A stretch of 64,000 nucleotides of DNA, from assembly GCA_951799445.1 (NCBI GenBank), contig OX637288.1:1800501-1864500 (forward strand), read 5' to 3'. The notes under the pieces are model-generated. The model saw nothing but the letters and a program-made list of their open reading frames with translations. It did no database searches and was not told the origin of the DNA. A program made the position numbers and the translations under genes. Of this stretch, positions 13,164-23,624 are shown piece after piece. The stretch's first letter is position 1, and every line of letters starts with the position of its first letter. The DNA is from Pseudisothecium myosuroides (Eukaryota; Streptophyta; Bryopsida; Hypnales; Lembophyllaceae).

Positions 13164-13437
13164 CAGCCCTTTTTTTTTGGCACCACGGGGCTAGATTGCA
13201 CCATTTCAAAATAAATGTCTATTTTTCGCCAGATAAAAGTAATCTTTTTTCGCCAGAAATTTTCCATTTTTATTTCAAATGTGGATGAAGTCACAAAATT
13301 TGAATGAAAAAGTGCATGAATATGATTGAAAAGTGTTTTTTTTCCAAAAGATGGATGAATGTAGAAATACAATGCTTCACCAAATTTTCAGTGATCGCCA
13401 TCTTGGCACTTTCTCAAAAAGGAAAAAAAAAAGGGCT
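13164..13437. mobile_element. Mutator-like MITE with 9-bp target duplication
   Basis: The ends are CAGCCCTTTTTTTTT and AAAAAAAAAAGGGCT. The 9-mer GATCCTGAA lies directly on both sides (13155-13163 and 13438-13446). A 9-bp duplication is the Mutator hallmark. The 274-bp interior has no coding frame. Confidence 0.75.
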
Positions 13438-14008
13438 GATCCTGAATACTTGAAGTGAGCACTCGAGGTAAGGAAAAGCTACATAAGTTCTCAAAAGAAA
13501 TAGGAAATCTATTTGACTGTGGTCTCCAGAATCAAAGTCAAACAGAAGTTTTGGCACAGAAGTTTTGAGACCTTGGTAGACAAAAAAGTATCAAAACAAG
13601 CAACATCACCTACAGTGCAATCATCTTGTTTGAACCATCTTTCGGACTTGGTGTAATCACCACCAATTCTTAAACCCGCATACAATTGAAACCTAGAATT
13701 TGGAATTCATTCAGAAGCACATGATGAGTAATCAGCTACTCCACTCATAAACGTTTGCATCCAAGCAGATGACGCAATCCACAAGGAAGAAAACCAGAGT
13801 GCACAGTTGATCATCACCCCGATTAAAAAATTTGCTCCAGAAAAGAAGCCCTGGTAGATAGAGCAGTGATTCAGGACCCAAATATAAACAACCAAAACTA
13901 TGAAACTCCATATCCAAATCTCAAGATTTAAAGTGGTCTAGCCAAAATGGTGCACTGCACATAGCGGGTGCTTGGTTTCGTCAAATAAAAAATGAGTACA
14001 GGCGAGCT

Positions 14009-15559
14009 TCACTGCACTTTCTTTGCAGTTGGCTTCATAGTACTTCTCATTGCGCCCGCACCCACTCCTTCCACAATTTGTGATGTTTTCTTCAAATATG
14101 GACACAAGAAACCTCTGGCCTGTAGATCAAGTCCAAGATCATCATTTAGTTTCACACATAATCAATAAGTTTGACTGCAGACAAGGAGTTCATACACAAG
14201 TTCTTAGAATGCATGAAATGCTCTAGATTTGAAACTTCTCATGGTAGTATGCTTGGTCTGCGATCTGCATGAAAGTCTCTTACCATCAAGAGTGGAACTG
14301 GAATCTCAACACGCCCTGAAGCAGGATATCAACATGTTGGAGCTGTTCTTGAGGCACAGGAGTGCTAATATAGAACACGCCTCTTCTCATGTCAACTGCT
14401 TTCATAATTCCTGCAAAAAAACAACATATTTCACAAGTTCACTACAGGAACTCCCATATTTTACTGTTATTGCCAAAAAAAATCCTGCGACCAATGCTAA
14501 AACGGATGAAAAGAATTTGCTTGGACAGAATTGTTGTTTCACATTGAAGGATCTTACCAAGGCCCAAGCAGAGCGGCACAAACCACCTACTCAGGTCATC
14601 GTTGTCTCGAGTGTCCTTGTCAATAGAGGTCACCCCCAGACCCACAATAGTTGCAATGAAACATCAAAGACTCTCTGATGGTGGTACCTGAAATCATATA
14701 TACAAATATCAACTAAGAAACAAAGTCTTTGATGCAGGTACATCCTCCTTTTGGGGGCAGTTACCTGATTTAATATGAATATTCAGGCTGGATTTCTTGT
14801 GAATGACAAAACAACTTGAGTTCCAGCATGGTCAAACTTTAGTTTTCTAAATTGATATTTTTCTCATGCAGTAACATATATCTAAAATTAATTTTTAATT
14901 TTTCGTCATCCAAAAAATTAAAACACAGTTTATATGATTTCTTAAAGTAATTTCTTTGTAAAATCCATAGCAATTGCAACAATGCTGAAAATAGTATGAA
15001 AATTTTAAGAGAATTGAAGATAATAGTGATAAACATCATGGTGTCATTGGTGTATACCTTGAGCTCACTCTAAGAGAAATTTGATAGAAAAAGTTCAAAA
15101 GTGGTGTATTTTAAACTTTCAAAGATTGTAACTTCAGAGTAACACAAAAATTACAATTATAAGGCAAGTTTGAAAAAATTAAAATGGAATTAAAAGCAGA
15201 TTTTTGGAGCTACATTTTCTCATTCAAGTTTAAAAGCATTTAAAATCAATAACTATGTGAAAATTGAGGTTTGAGTTTCAAAATGGTCCTCAGGCTTGCA
15301 ATATCCATTTTTTTAAGGCTTAAAGAAGTGGAGAACAGCATAGAAGGATCCAAAGTGCAAGTGTTCAGCACAAACCTCAGAATGAAGATGCTTGATTTTA
15401 AGGGCTGACAATGGGACTTCGTATGGGATGTCCCTTGTGACATTGCAGTTTGGGCAAAAGAACTTGGCTTCCCGGTAAGGGAAACATGCTGAATTCTCTC
15501 CAAAACACTGTTGGAAATACACGACTGAAATCGGGCTGCTTGTAGATGATGCGCTGATC
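14009..15559 (-). pseudogene. NOL9/GRC3-like polynucleotide 5'-hydroxyl-kinase, C-terminal four exons, disrupted
   Basis: NOL9/GRC3 is a nucleolar RNA 5'-kinase needed for pre-rRNA ITS2 processing. Four exons are bounded by good splice sites: A 15376-15559, B 14558-14687, C 14284-14410, D 14009-14119. They read in order YFQQCF, IPYEVPLSALKIKHLHSE, TIVGLGVTSID, LCLGLGIMKAVDMRRG, YISTPVPQ, HVDILLQG, IPVPLLM, CPYLKK and GAGAMRS, then a stop. This matches the C-terminus of the family. Lesions: TGA in exon B where the family has a residue between VPPSESL and CFIATIVGL; a missing base in exon C after HVDILLQGVL (127 bp, one short of the frame needed for exon D); and shifts in exon A between AARFQS and YFQQCF. 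The kinase (Walker A) part is not seen; upstream lies a composite transposon. Kept introns mark a duplicated, not processed, pseudogene. Sequencing error in a live gene is the alternative. Confidence 0.82.
14829..15310. repeat. Dispersed repeat R2, copy 2, inside pseudogene intron
   Basis: Matches 9340-9900 in the same orientation. It fills most of the 688-bp intron between exons A and B of the NOL9-like pseudogene; the other two introns are only 147 and 164 bp. It therefore probably arrived as an insertion. Confidence 0.7.
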
Positions 15560-15732
15560 CTGCAACTAGACGATGCCTGCTCAATAATATGAACACATCT
15601 CAGAGAACATAAGGTGCACAAAAGATTAAAAAAAACTATCACCTAGTGAAACATCCGTAAATTGCAGGTCCCTGATATGCTTACATGGGTAGTTTCTCCA
15701 CAACACTCTCTATGTATATGGTTTTGGCAGTA

Positions 15733-16668
15733 CAGTAGGACCTCCCTAATTTGTCCCTCTAAAAGCTGATAAACCTCTGTAAGTTGATGTTGTCAGACTG
15801 GTCCAGGACTTGTCCCCAGTACCAAGTTTATGACTAAAAATGACCCTCCATAAGAGCATCTCCACCGGGGCACGCTAGACTGCCCCGGTAAGAATTGTAG
15901 CGTGCCCGGGTGACTTATTGAGCCCCACCAGGCGTGGACTTTCTTGATTTTTAGTTCAAGCCATTCCGAAATTCTCGCCCCACACGTCAAGCTACCGTAC
16001 CTTGGCTGTTTGACCAGTGACCCGGTACTGACAGAAAGTGGATGTTTGGACCTGTTTTTGAGGGGAGCAAGCATTGAGGCAAGCATGCATTTATTGGGGA
16101 AATGCCGGGTTGGGGAAAGAGAGTCTGAATCTTGTTTTTTCACGTGCTGTGAGGGGACGGGTGTGGGCTTGGTGCTCCTGCGTCCTGAACCTCATTAGGG
16201 GTAGTCACACCTCCTCCGACCCGTGCACCATTCTCCGAGATTGGACGCGTGGCACTGTGTGTGTGGAAAACCGTGACTCCCATCCAGCTTTGCAGGTAAC
16301 ACATTCTCTGAGAATTGCTTCAAATAGGAAAAAGGGGTGTCACACTTCCTTCACGTGGAACGGCTCGCCATTGGATCCTTGTTTCTCTCGCTTATTTCTC
16401 CGACTTTATGGATTTGTGTTTCTCGGAAAAGGCGTGACAACCCCTATTAATCTCTGCACCTTGGAAAATGTGAATTGCCACGGTTGCACTCAATTGCCGG
16501 TGGGGGCTCCAAAAACACCTGGGGCCTGTCTGACGACTGGCACACACCACAAAGACTTTAGAGTGCTCGTTTTGTCGTGCACCGGTGGAGATGCTCTAAA
16601 CAAATAAACCTCTCTAAGATGATCTTGTCAAACAGGCCTGGACCTATTGGCTTAGAGAGGTTCTACTA
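15733..16668. mobile_element. Emigrant-like element carrying a nested element, copy 2 (inverted)
   Basis: The left end is CAGTAGGACCTCCCTAA and the right end TTAGAGAGGTTCTACTA, with TA on both sides (15731-15732 and 16669-16670). Outside the inner element it matches the complement of 4543-5155, including GACCCTCCATAAGAGCATC at the inner junction. It lies about 170 bp upstream of the first visible NOL9-like exon. Confidence 0.82.
15854..16596. mobile_element. Harbinger-like element nested in Emigrant-like element, copy 2
   Basis: The terminal repeats match over 20 of 21 bp: GAGCATCTCCACCGGGGCAC at the left and the complement of GAGCATCTCCACCGGTGCAC at the right. TAA lies on both sides (15851-15853 and 16597-16599). 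The 743-bp interior is GC-richer than its surroundings. It holds a 177-codon open frame on the plus strand with no transposase motif, which I do not regard as a gene. Confidence 0.85.
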
Positions 16669-16670
16669 TA

Positions 16671-17253
16671 CTCCTTTCGTTCCAAAACTTGTTGCGAGGC
16701 AAATTCTTCTTCTAGGAGCTGCCTAATACTTGTACAACATGCGTTGAAGAGGTAGAATTCAAGATGTCAACAACAACATCATAACCAATATCTGTGAGAT
16801 AAAAAGACTGATAAGCAACAGTTTCCATGCACTACAAAAATGAAACTCTCTCAAGGCATTTTGGCCTACCATAACATTTAGTAGTCCTCAAAGAGGCTGC
16901 CTTTTCCTCTCTAGAGTTCTCGTTCACAAAATTCATTTATATGTCATCAATGTAAGTTCAGTATTGAGACAGTGACAGTACATTTATAGTGTGCTTCATT
17001 TTCTTTTGCTAATTCTAAGACCAAACATACAAATCAACAAATAATTGTAAAGAAAGATGGTTTGCCAAAAACCCATAGAGTCCACTGAGTAATACTCCAA
17101 TGCATCTAACCATCCACTACCAATAACTTATTTTGGGTTTTTGAGTGAGAATAAAGGCTCTTTATATACATGGGGTGGTAGGAGGTAGAGCAACCCAAGT
17201 GGGATAAGTAAATTAGAATTTATAGTTTCTCAACCACTCATAGTAGTTAAGTC
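16671..17253. other. No gene seen
   Basis: Short frames only. I looked here for the missing N-terminal exons of the NOL9-like gene and did not recognise a Walker A motif. Confidence 0.35.
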
Positions 17254-17642
17254 AAAAGTAGGAATTGCGTTTGAAGTAAAATTTTAGACCTCATTTAGGC
17301 ATAGTAGAATAATTGTTTTCAAAAAACTTTGAACTAAAATAAGTTGGTAAATCAAGCTAACTTTCATCTCCAAAAATCCGTTTGAGATTTCAAGCCTCCA
17401 ATCAAAAGTTATGGACAAAATTCAGAGAGGATGTTTAAAAATGTTAAAGAAAATGTCCCTTTCAACCCCTCTCCGAAATTTGTCCATAACTTTTGAGTGG
17501 AGGTTCAAAATCTCAAAGGGATTTTAATAAATGAAAGTTAGTTTGATTTACCAACTTTTTTTAGTTCAAAGTTTTTTGAAAAAAGTTATTTTATTATGCC
17601 TAAATGAGTTCTAAAATTTTACTTCAAATACAATTTCTGCTT
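17254..17642. mobile_element. Foldback MITE R4, copy 1
   Basis: Inverted repeat over almost the full 389 bp. The left arm phrases TTTAGACCTCATTTAGGCATA, CAAAAAACTTTGAACTAAA, CTTTCATCTCCAAAAATCC and AAAAGTTATGGACAAA return inverted on the right. The same element is at 49674-50062. Confidence 0.8.
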
Positions 17643-19344
17643 TAATTTGACATATCTAAGTGAGCAATTGAGCTCCTACTCCAATTCTAATTTGCATATC
17701 CCACATTGTTTGTTTCACCTTCTACTACCCAATATGTATATAAAGAGTTGTCTTCTTCAATCTTGAACACAAGAAATAAATGACTTCCAAATAAAGCAAA
17801 GAAGTGGTTCAATACCATGTTCTCCATGAACTTTTTGCTTACTAATTTAAAGTTAAACTTTAAATCCCTGATGCTTCTTTTTTTAATTGGATTCAATATT
17901 AAGTACTGCAGCCTTAACGTCCAACGATACTGACAAATCTTTTTTAAACTTTGCTATTAGGTAGCTTGTGACCTACTTATCCCTTCTACGGGTCTTTGGC
18001 ATCTCATTTGTAGTTACTGATTTCATGTAGAATATACAACATCATCTCATGTGCGAGATGAGATGATGTGGTTTATTCTACATCATTCCCTCTAGCAAGA
18101 GGCAGTGTTGATATTGGCTACAGAATGTTATGCCTTGTGTCTGATAATTGACTAGAATTAGGTGTAAAGAACTTGAATTACAGTTGTTATTACCTCTCAT
18201 CCATCCATAGGTATTGATGACTAGCGGGATAGTCGATGTAGAATTTGCAAACTATACATTTCACAAAAATAATTGACAAGGCCACCTACATGTTCACCAT
18301 ACATCAACGGATTACTTTTAGGAGTAACATCTCCATAAAAGAAGCATCTGCAAAAGCATCCATAGCACAATGCCAAATACAGTTTGGGCATATTAGACCA
18401 ATTGTACTTCTGTAGCCAGTGTCACCTCTACCTCTACTCCTGCTACCCTGCCACCTCTACACCTCCCCCATCTAGCACTATCCCTAAGTTTCCTGTCAAC
18501 AAATTGCGCACGCCGCCCCTCTCATCGCCGTTTGCTCCAACTCCATTGCCGAGTTGAGCTTGCTTCTGCCGACGCTCTAAGTTCCATTAAGTTATTGATC
18601 GACCTATTTTTGTATCCAAGATACGCAGAAGCGGAGGAGTAGACTCACCCTCTTCATCCATCCTAACTTCTTCTTTTTCCCCGCGCAACACTCCAATCTT
18701 CCACAAAGCAAAGAATCCACACATCCGCAATGCATGCTCTTGCCCTCAATCACACACCGCAAGTAAAAAGAGAATAACATGCCAACGTATACCACTATCA
18801 ACAAACCTCCCGTTCATTTTGTGGGCAGGTTATTTGACATAATTAGGCCATAAGCAACGATTACACGGGTTTCCACGTGTAATTGTGGATTATGGATTCT
18901 TCATCCACAACTTTCATCTTGGACTAGTTTTCTTCATCCAATCGTGGTTTCCTCGCAGTAGTTTAAGTCGACCAATGCCTCTCGTCATCTTGCATTTTGG
19001 GGAAAAAAAGTGCCTCCTTGTTGGGCTCTACCCTCTTCATCGGCCCTTTTTTTCTTCCCGAAATGCCCACCTCCTTGTGCATTGCTCTATACAAAAACCA
19101 TACAAAAAGATAAGCTCACTCAAACCAAACATAATGTAGCTCAATCTTTGATTTGGAGAACAATCAATCAATCCTTGATTAAGATTATTAAAGCCATTGG
19201 CAACAATCTTAAAGAATGACACAACAACAAAAGCATTAGTTTCAATTCAGCAATTTGTAAAACCTAATTGAAGAGCTACTTGACCTCGAGAATATTATAC
19301 AACGGCCGGCATCAACAATCGGTGATGGCGGAAAAATTTGGGGA
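17643..19344. other. No gene recognised; one short hairpin
   Basis: Apart from the hairpin at 18025-18083, this holds only short frames. The pyrimidine-rich part 18420-18560 looks like 5' UTR or promoter sequence but leads into no coding region I can identify. Confidence 0.35.
18025..18083. other. Near-perfect hairpin, 26-bp stem and 7-nt loop
   Basis: The arms 18025-18050 and 18058-18083 pair at 24 of 26 positions; the core is ACATCATCTCAT and ATGAGATGATGT around the loop GTGCGAG. It is shorter than a usual plant miRNA precursor and could be a tiny foldback remnant. Confidence 0.7.
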
Positions 19345-20072
19345 CACTACTGTAGCTTTGGTTTAGAATTGCGGAAGGTCTAATTCTCTCCCATGTTAAA
19401 GGGGACTGGAAAGACGTCCGCCAAATCCTAATTCAAACTCACTAGTGTAGCTTTGATTTAGAATTGTAGAAGGTCCCATTTGCTCCCGAGGTGAAAGAGG
19501 ACTGGAAAGACGTCCGCCAAACCCTAATTCAAACTTACTAGTGTAACTTTGGTTTAAAATTGCACAAGGTCCCATTCGCTCCCGACGTGAAAGAGAACTA
19601 GAAAGACATCCACCAAATCCTAATTTAAACTCACTAGTGTAGCTTCGGTTTAGAATTGCAAAAGGTCCAATTTGCTCGCAATGTGTAAGGGTATTGGAAA
19701 GACGTCCGCCAAACCCTAATTGAAACTCACTAAGTGTAGATTTGGTTTAGAATTGCAGAAGGTCCAATTCACTCCTTATGTGAAAGGGAATTGGAAAGAT
19801 GTCCACCAAACCCTAATCCAAACTCACTAGTGTAGCTTCAGTTTAGAATTGCAAGAGGCCTGATTCATTCCCAACATGAAAAGGGACTAGAAATACATCC
19901 GCCAAATCCTAATTCAAACTTACTAGTATAGCTTTGGTTTAGAATTGCAAAAGGTCTAATTCGCTCCCAACGTGAAAGGGGATTGGAAAGATGTCCGCCA
20001 AACCCAAATTGAAACTCACTAGTGTATTTTTGGCTTAGAATTGCAGAAGGTCTGATTCGCTCTCAATGTGAA
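19345..20072. repeat. 96-bp minisatellite, left part
   Basis: About eight units start with ACTAGTGTAGCTTTGGTTTA and include GAATTGCAGAAGGTC, CGTGAAAGGGGA, TTGGAAAGACGTCCGCC and AAACCCTAATTCAAACTCA. Unit starts at 19346, 19441, 19537, 19633, 19728, 19825, 19921 and 20017 give a period of 95-97 bp. The array is broken by the element at 20073-20786. Confidence 0.93.
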
Positions 20073-20786
20073 GGGTCATTGCAAGAAAGACCGTGCGTTT
20101 TTTGTAGCGTTTTACACAATACTCATTTTTTCTTTCAGAAATATTGTATAATTAGAAAAAATAATTCTTAAAAAATGTGAAAAAATATGTTTAATATATA
20201 CACCTTTAAGAACAAGGTACAATAGGAAGGAAAAACTTAGAAAAATTCTCTAAGTAGGAGAACTAAAAAGTGCAAAATCTCATGAAAATAAATACTTGCA
20301 CTGTAGTTTCACATTTTTATTTGTAAAAAATAGTAAAAATAACTTTTAAGAAAACTAAAAATTGAACATTTGGAAAGAATTGATAGTGATGAGGTTTCAC
20401 CAAAATATTGATCTTAGAACCATCTTCATTGTTCAAAATTTGCACGCAATAGAAGTGTTGTTTGCACTCATGTGGAGGACACAAAATAATATATTTTTAG
20501 ATTTCTTTTTGTAGGGTCATGCTTTCCTACTATGCAAATAGACCATGAAAATTTCAGCTTCAGATCATTAAATTTAGAGACTCCTAACGTAGTAAAAAAT
20601 CCTAAACAAATTTACAATTTTTTTTTTAATTTCTAAAAAATTAAGGGATTTGATTACCATCAAGTTAGACATCTCCAATAAAAATTTCATATTCGTTGAA
20701 CTTTTGCTTCAAAAGTTATAGCGGATGACAAGAGAGTCACTCTCAATGTGACTAGTAAATAGGATTGGTCTTTCTTGCAATGACCC
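20073..20786. mobile_element. Foldback-family element R3, inserted in the minisatellite
   Basis: The ends GGGTCATTGCAAGAAAGACC and GGTCTTTCTTGCAATGACCC match the termini of 11463-12558, and the right half is clearly related to that element's right arm (GAGGTTTCACCAAAA, GTGGAGGACACAAAATAATA). Flanks are TGAA at the left and TAAA at the right, a 4-bp target copy with one change. Unlike its relative it is not a full palindrome. Confidence 0.82.
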
Positions 20787-20960
20787 TAAAAGGGGACTAG
20801 AAATACTTTTGCCAAATCCTAATTCAAACTCACTAGCGTAGCTTTGGTTTAGAATTGCAGAAGGTTCCATTCACTCCCGACATGAAAGGGGACTAGGAAT
20901 ACATCTGCCAAACCCTACTTCAAACTCAATAACTTTTGCCAAACCCTACTTCAAATTCTC
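20787..20960. repeat. 96-bp minisatellite, right part
   Basis: Continuation of the array after the inserted element, with about two units; the last one has a partial duplication of CTTTTGCCAAACCCTACTTC. Confidence 0.9.
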
Positions 20961-21991
20961 TCTACAACGGGCTTCTGAGTTAGTAACATCCTCCTGCGTA
21001 TTCGCAACGGTGCACAATTATCATCATGTAAAATTATGAAATATAAATTAAAAAATTCCAAAAATGAAGTATTGATATCATGAAATTGAAATTTGATATG
21101 TTTGATCAAATTAGAAGATAAAATAGGTAGTTTGTGTCTTGAATAGACTCAATCTACTATATAGTCGGATGGTACTTCTTTCCAACATTCATTCCTCTAC
21201 AACAAAATCCATCTACATAATTGTGGCAACATTACTAGAAGTAAAGACTAGAAAGTGGATTTGGTTTTATATGTCTTGATTTTATGAATTCTAGCAGTAT
21301 TTTTGAGGAAGATCAATACTTTTTGAAAAAATAAGTATTCACAAAATCGAAAAGAGCATGGAGTCCAAACAATTGGTCATTTTTATGCTTTTTTTGGTAG
21401 AGATTATAGAGAATTATTGCCTATTTGAAGTTGTTTGTACAAATGTTGTGTTTTGAAACTTGGAATTGTTTGTGATTGTTTGAAGGATTGTAAATGTAAG
21501 CTTAAAAATTAGTTTGTCATTGTAGAATGAAATGTGTTGTCAATTAAAATTTTGATTTTCCAATTCATGAAGTCTTTATGTCTGATTTGTACATGTATTA
21601 ATTATAATGAGAATTTTTTTATAAACTTGTATTGATTTGAATTAATGTGAGATTGTGAAGTAATGGACACTATAAAAACCATTTTCTATTTGGAGTATGT
21701 ATATAATCTCCCAAATAGATCATGAATCTAAAGTACAAATTAATTGGAATAATATTTATTTGTGTGTAAATGTTGTCTAGTAGTGAAGTTGGATGGATTA
21801 TAATTGAAATAAAATTTATGCCTATTTAAAATATTGAGCAATTATGTTGGATATAGGTCCCTCATTGGAAGTAGAAGTCAAAGACCATTTCTCTATTAAT
21901 ATATAATATCCATTGACAAGCCTCCCTTGATTTAAACATAATCCCTAAAGGAACAAGTGTCCATTCAACATATGTAAGAAATTTGAGGTAG
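20961..21991. other. No gene seen
   Basis: AT-rich DNA without recognisable coding or repeat structure. Confidence 0.4.
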
Positions 21992-22927
21992 CACTACAAG
22001 AGAAAGGGGTATTTTAAGTATAATCCTAGTAGTATAGTATTATAAGGACCACTGCACACTAGGCGGCACAGTCAAGAGTCCGTTGGTTTCCACCAATCAG
22101 ATTCCAAAGAACCAAAGACTTCGGACTCTCGGCCCTTCACACTAGGGTGGCACAATCCAAAGTCCGTCGCCCTCGTGGCACCCTACATAGCAGCAAATGC
22201 CTACATGGCGATAGACTCACGATGGACTCTTGACCATAGTTTGGGTCAGCCAAAAACAATGACCCAAACTATGGTTGAGAGTTCGTTGAATTTTTTTCAG
22301 AAAAATGTCAGAATTGATAAGATCGCATATATAACGGGTATACTTGTTATTTGTTATTTGTCGCCATTGGGATTTGAAACCTAGTCTCCACCATTACAAT
22401 GGAGAGTCTTTGCATTCAATGAACCTAGTTCCCTTAACCTACTTCTCTTCAATGACCAATGTCACCCTTTTATTCCATTTATACCCTTCATATTCCTTGT
22501 TTGATGATAAGAGCATGTGCTGTGATTTTTTTTCCAAGGCCATTTTGGACTCTTTTCTTGTGCTTTTTTTATCTTTTACTTGAAAAAATTGACACATGGG
22601 TGAGGTTTGGACTTTGGGCTTGGCCTTTGGAGGCTTCACACTATGGCCGGCCAAGGGCTCCAATTCCTAAATTTTAGGGCCTATTTATTGCCCATTTCTT
22701 TGGACTCTCACCAAAGTTTGGATTGTCACTTCTACAGCCTCTTAACTTGGTCGGCCATAGTGTGAAGTGGCCCTAAGTAATGATATTTTCAGGAGACTTT
22801 TGGTAAAATTTGATTAGAAATACATGTATTTTCAATAAAAAATTTACTAAAAATCTCCTTTAAAGGTCATTACTCATAACACTATACTACTATAATTATA
22901 TTTAAAACACCCCTTTCTCTTGTAGTG
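21992..22927. mobile_element. CACTA-type MITE R5, copy 1, split by a Tourist-like element
   Basis: The ends CACTACAAGAGAAAGGGGT and ACCCCTTTCTCTTGTAGTG (complement pair) are of the CACTA (En/Spm) kind. Without the insert at 22046-22773 it is about 205 bp and matches the copies at 23422, 25488 and 53288, including GTATAGTCCTA and AAATTTTACTAAAAATCTCC. Confidence 0.82.
22046..22773. mobile_element. Tourist/Harbinger-like element nested in CACTA MITE
   Basis: The left end GGACCACTGCACACTAGG is mirrored by the right end CCATAGTGTGAAGTGGCCC. TAA is on both sides (22043-22045 and 22774-22776). Inside, 22225-22283 is a hairpin of 24-nt arms (CCATAGTTTGGGTCA and its complement) with an 11-nt loop. 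No transposase. Confidence 0.8.
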
Positions 22928-23421
22928 AGTGTAGGTTCCTATAAAGTCATTTCAGATTGGATGTTCATGAAATTTGGACACAATGTATAAACACATACCT
23001 TCTCGGTGAAAACCTATTTCTTTTTCCAATCGGCCGCCTAGATCAAAAGTTATGTTGCCCTAAATTTTTTAAGTAGCTTGAACAATTTGAGAATCTTTTG
23101 CAGAAATGCTAATCTACTTTTGAAATTTGGCAGGCAATTGTACTAAAAAAACAAATCTTAGTTCACCAATCAAATTTAAAGAGGAGTCAAACTTTGTTAG
23201 CTATGTTGGGGCAATTTTAAGAAAAACATTTTCTTCTAACTTCAAATCCTCTTATCTTGCAATCTATGAAGTCAAAAGTTTGTGAAGTTTTTTCCACATA
23301 TTTCAAATGTTTATCTATTAATTTTTATAGTTTGAATTTCAAATTAAAAAATTTCCTCATTGCACAAAATATCAACCAAAAATGACTAGTGTATTGCCAA
23401 TTCAGTTAATGTCCTTGCATT
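22928..23421. other. No gene seen
   Basis: AT-rich spacer between two CACTA-type MITEs. Confidence 0.4.
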
Positions 23422-23624
23422 CACTACAAGAGAAAGGGGTGTTTTAAGTAGTGTCCTAGACATCACGTCTTTTAAGTAACGTCTTTTAAGTAAGTTTTTA
23501 AGTAAAATTTTACTAAAAAGATTGTCTTTTTAGTAAAATTTTACTTAAAAACTTACTTAAAAGACGTTACTTAAAAGACGTGATGTCTAGGACACTACTT
23601 AAAACACCCCTTTCTCTTGTAGTG
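23422..23624. mobile_element. CACTA-type MITE R5, copy 2
   Basis: This 203-bp near-perfect palindrome has ends CACTACAAGAGAAAGGGGTG and its complement, with the 3-bp target copy ATT on both sides. It is the cleanest copy of the family. Confidence 0.9.

Noticed and set aside
13707..13917. Hydrophobic minus-strand frames downstream of the NOL9-like last exon
   Set aside because: They follow the natural stop codon at 14009-14011, lack splice sites in frame, and are probably 3' UTR.
14229..14678. 149-codon open frame on the plus strand
   Set aside because: It is the antisense shadow of exons B and C of the NOL9-like pseudogene, which have family motifs and splice sites on the minus strand.
16074..16607. 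177-codon open frame on the plus strand
   Set aside because: It lies wholly inside the Harbinger-like element at 15854-16596, has no transposase or other motif, and runs through the terminal repeat.
17687..17896. Minus-strand frame as a possible upstream NOL9 exon
   Set aside because: No Walker A or other kinase motif and no plausible splice link to exon A.
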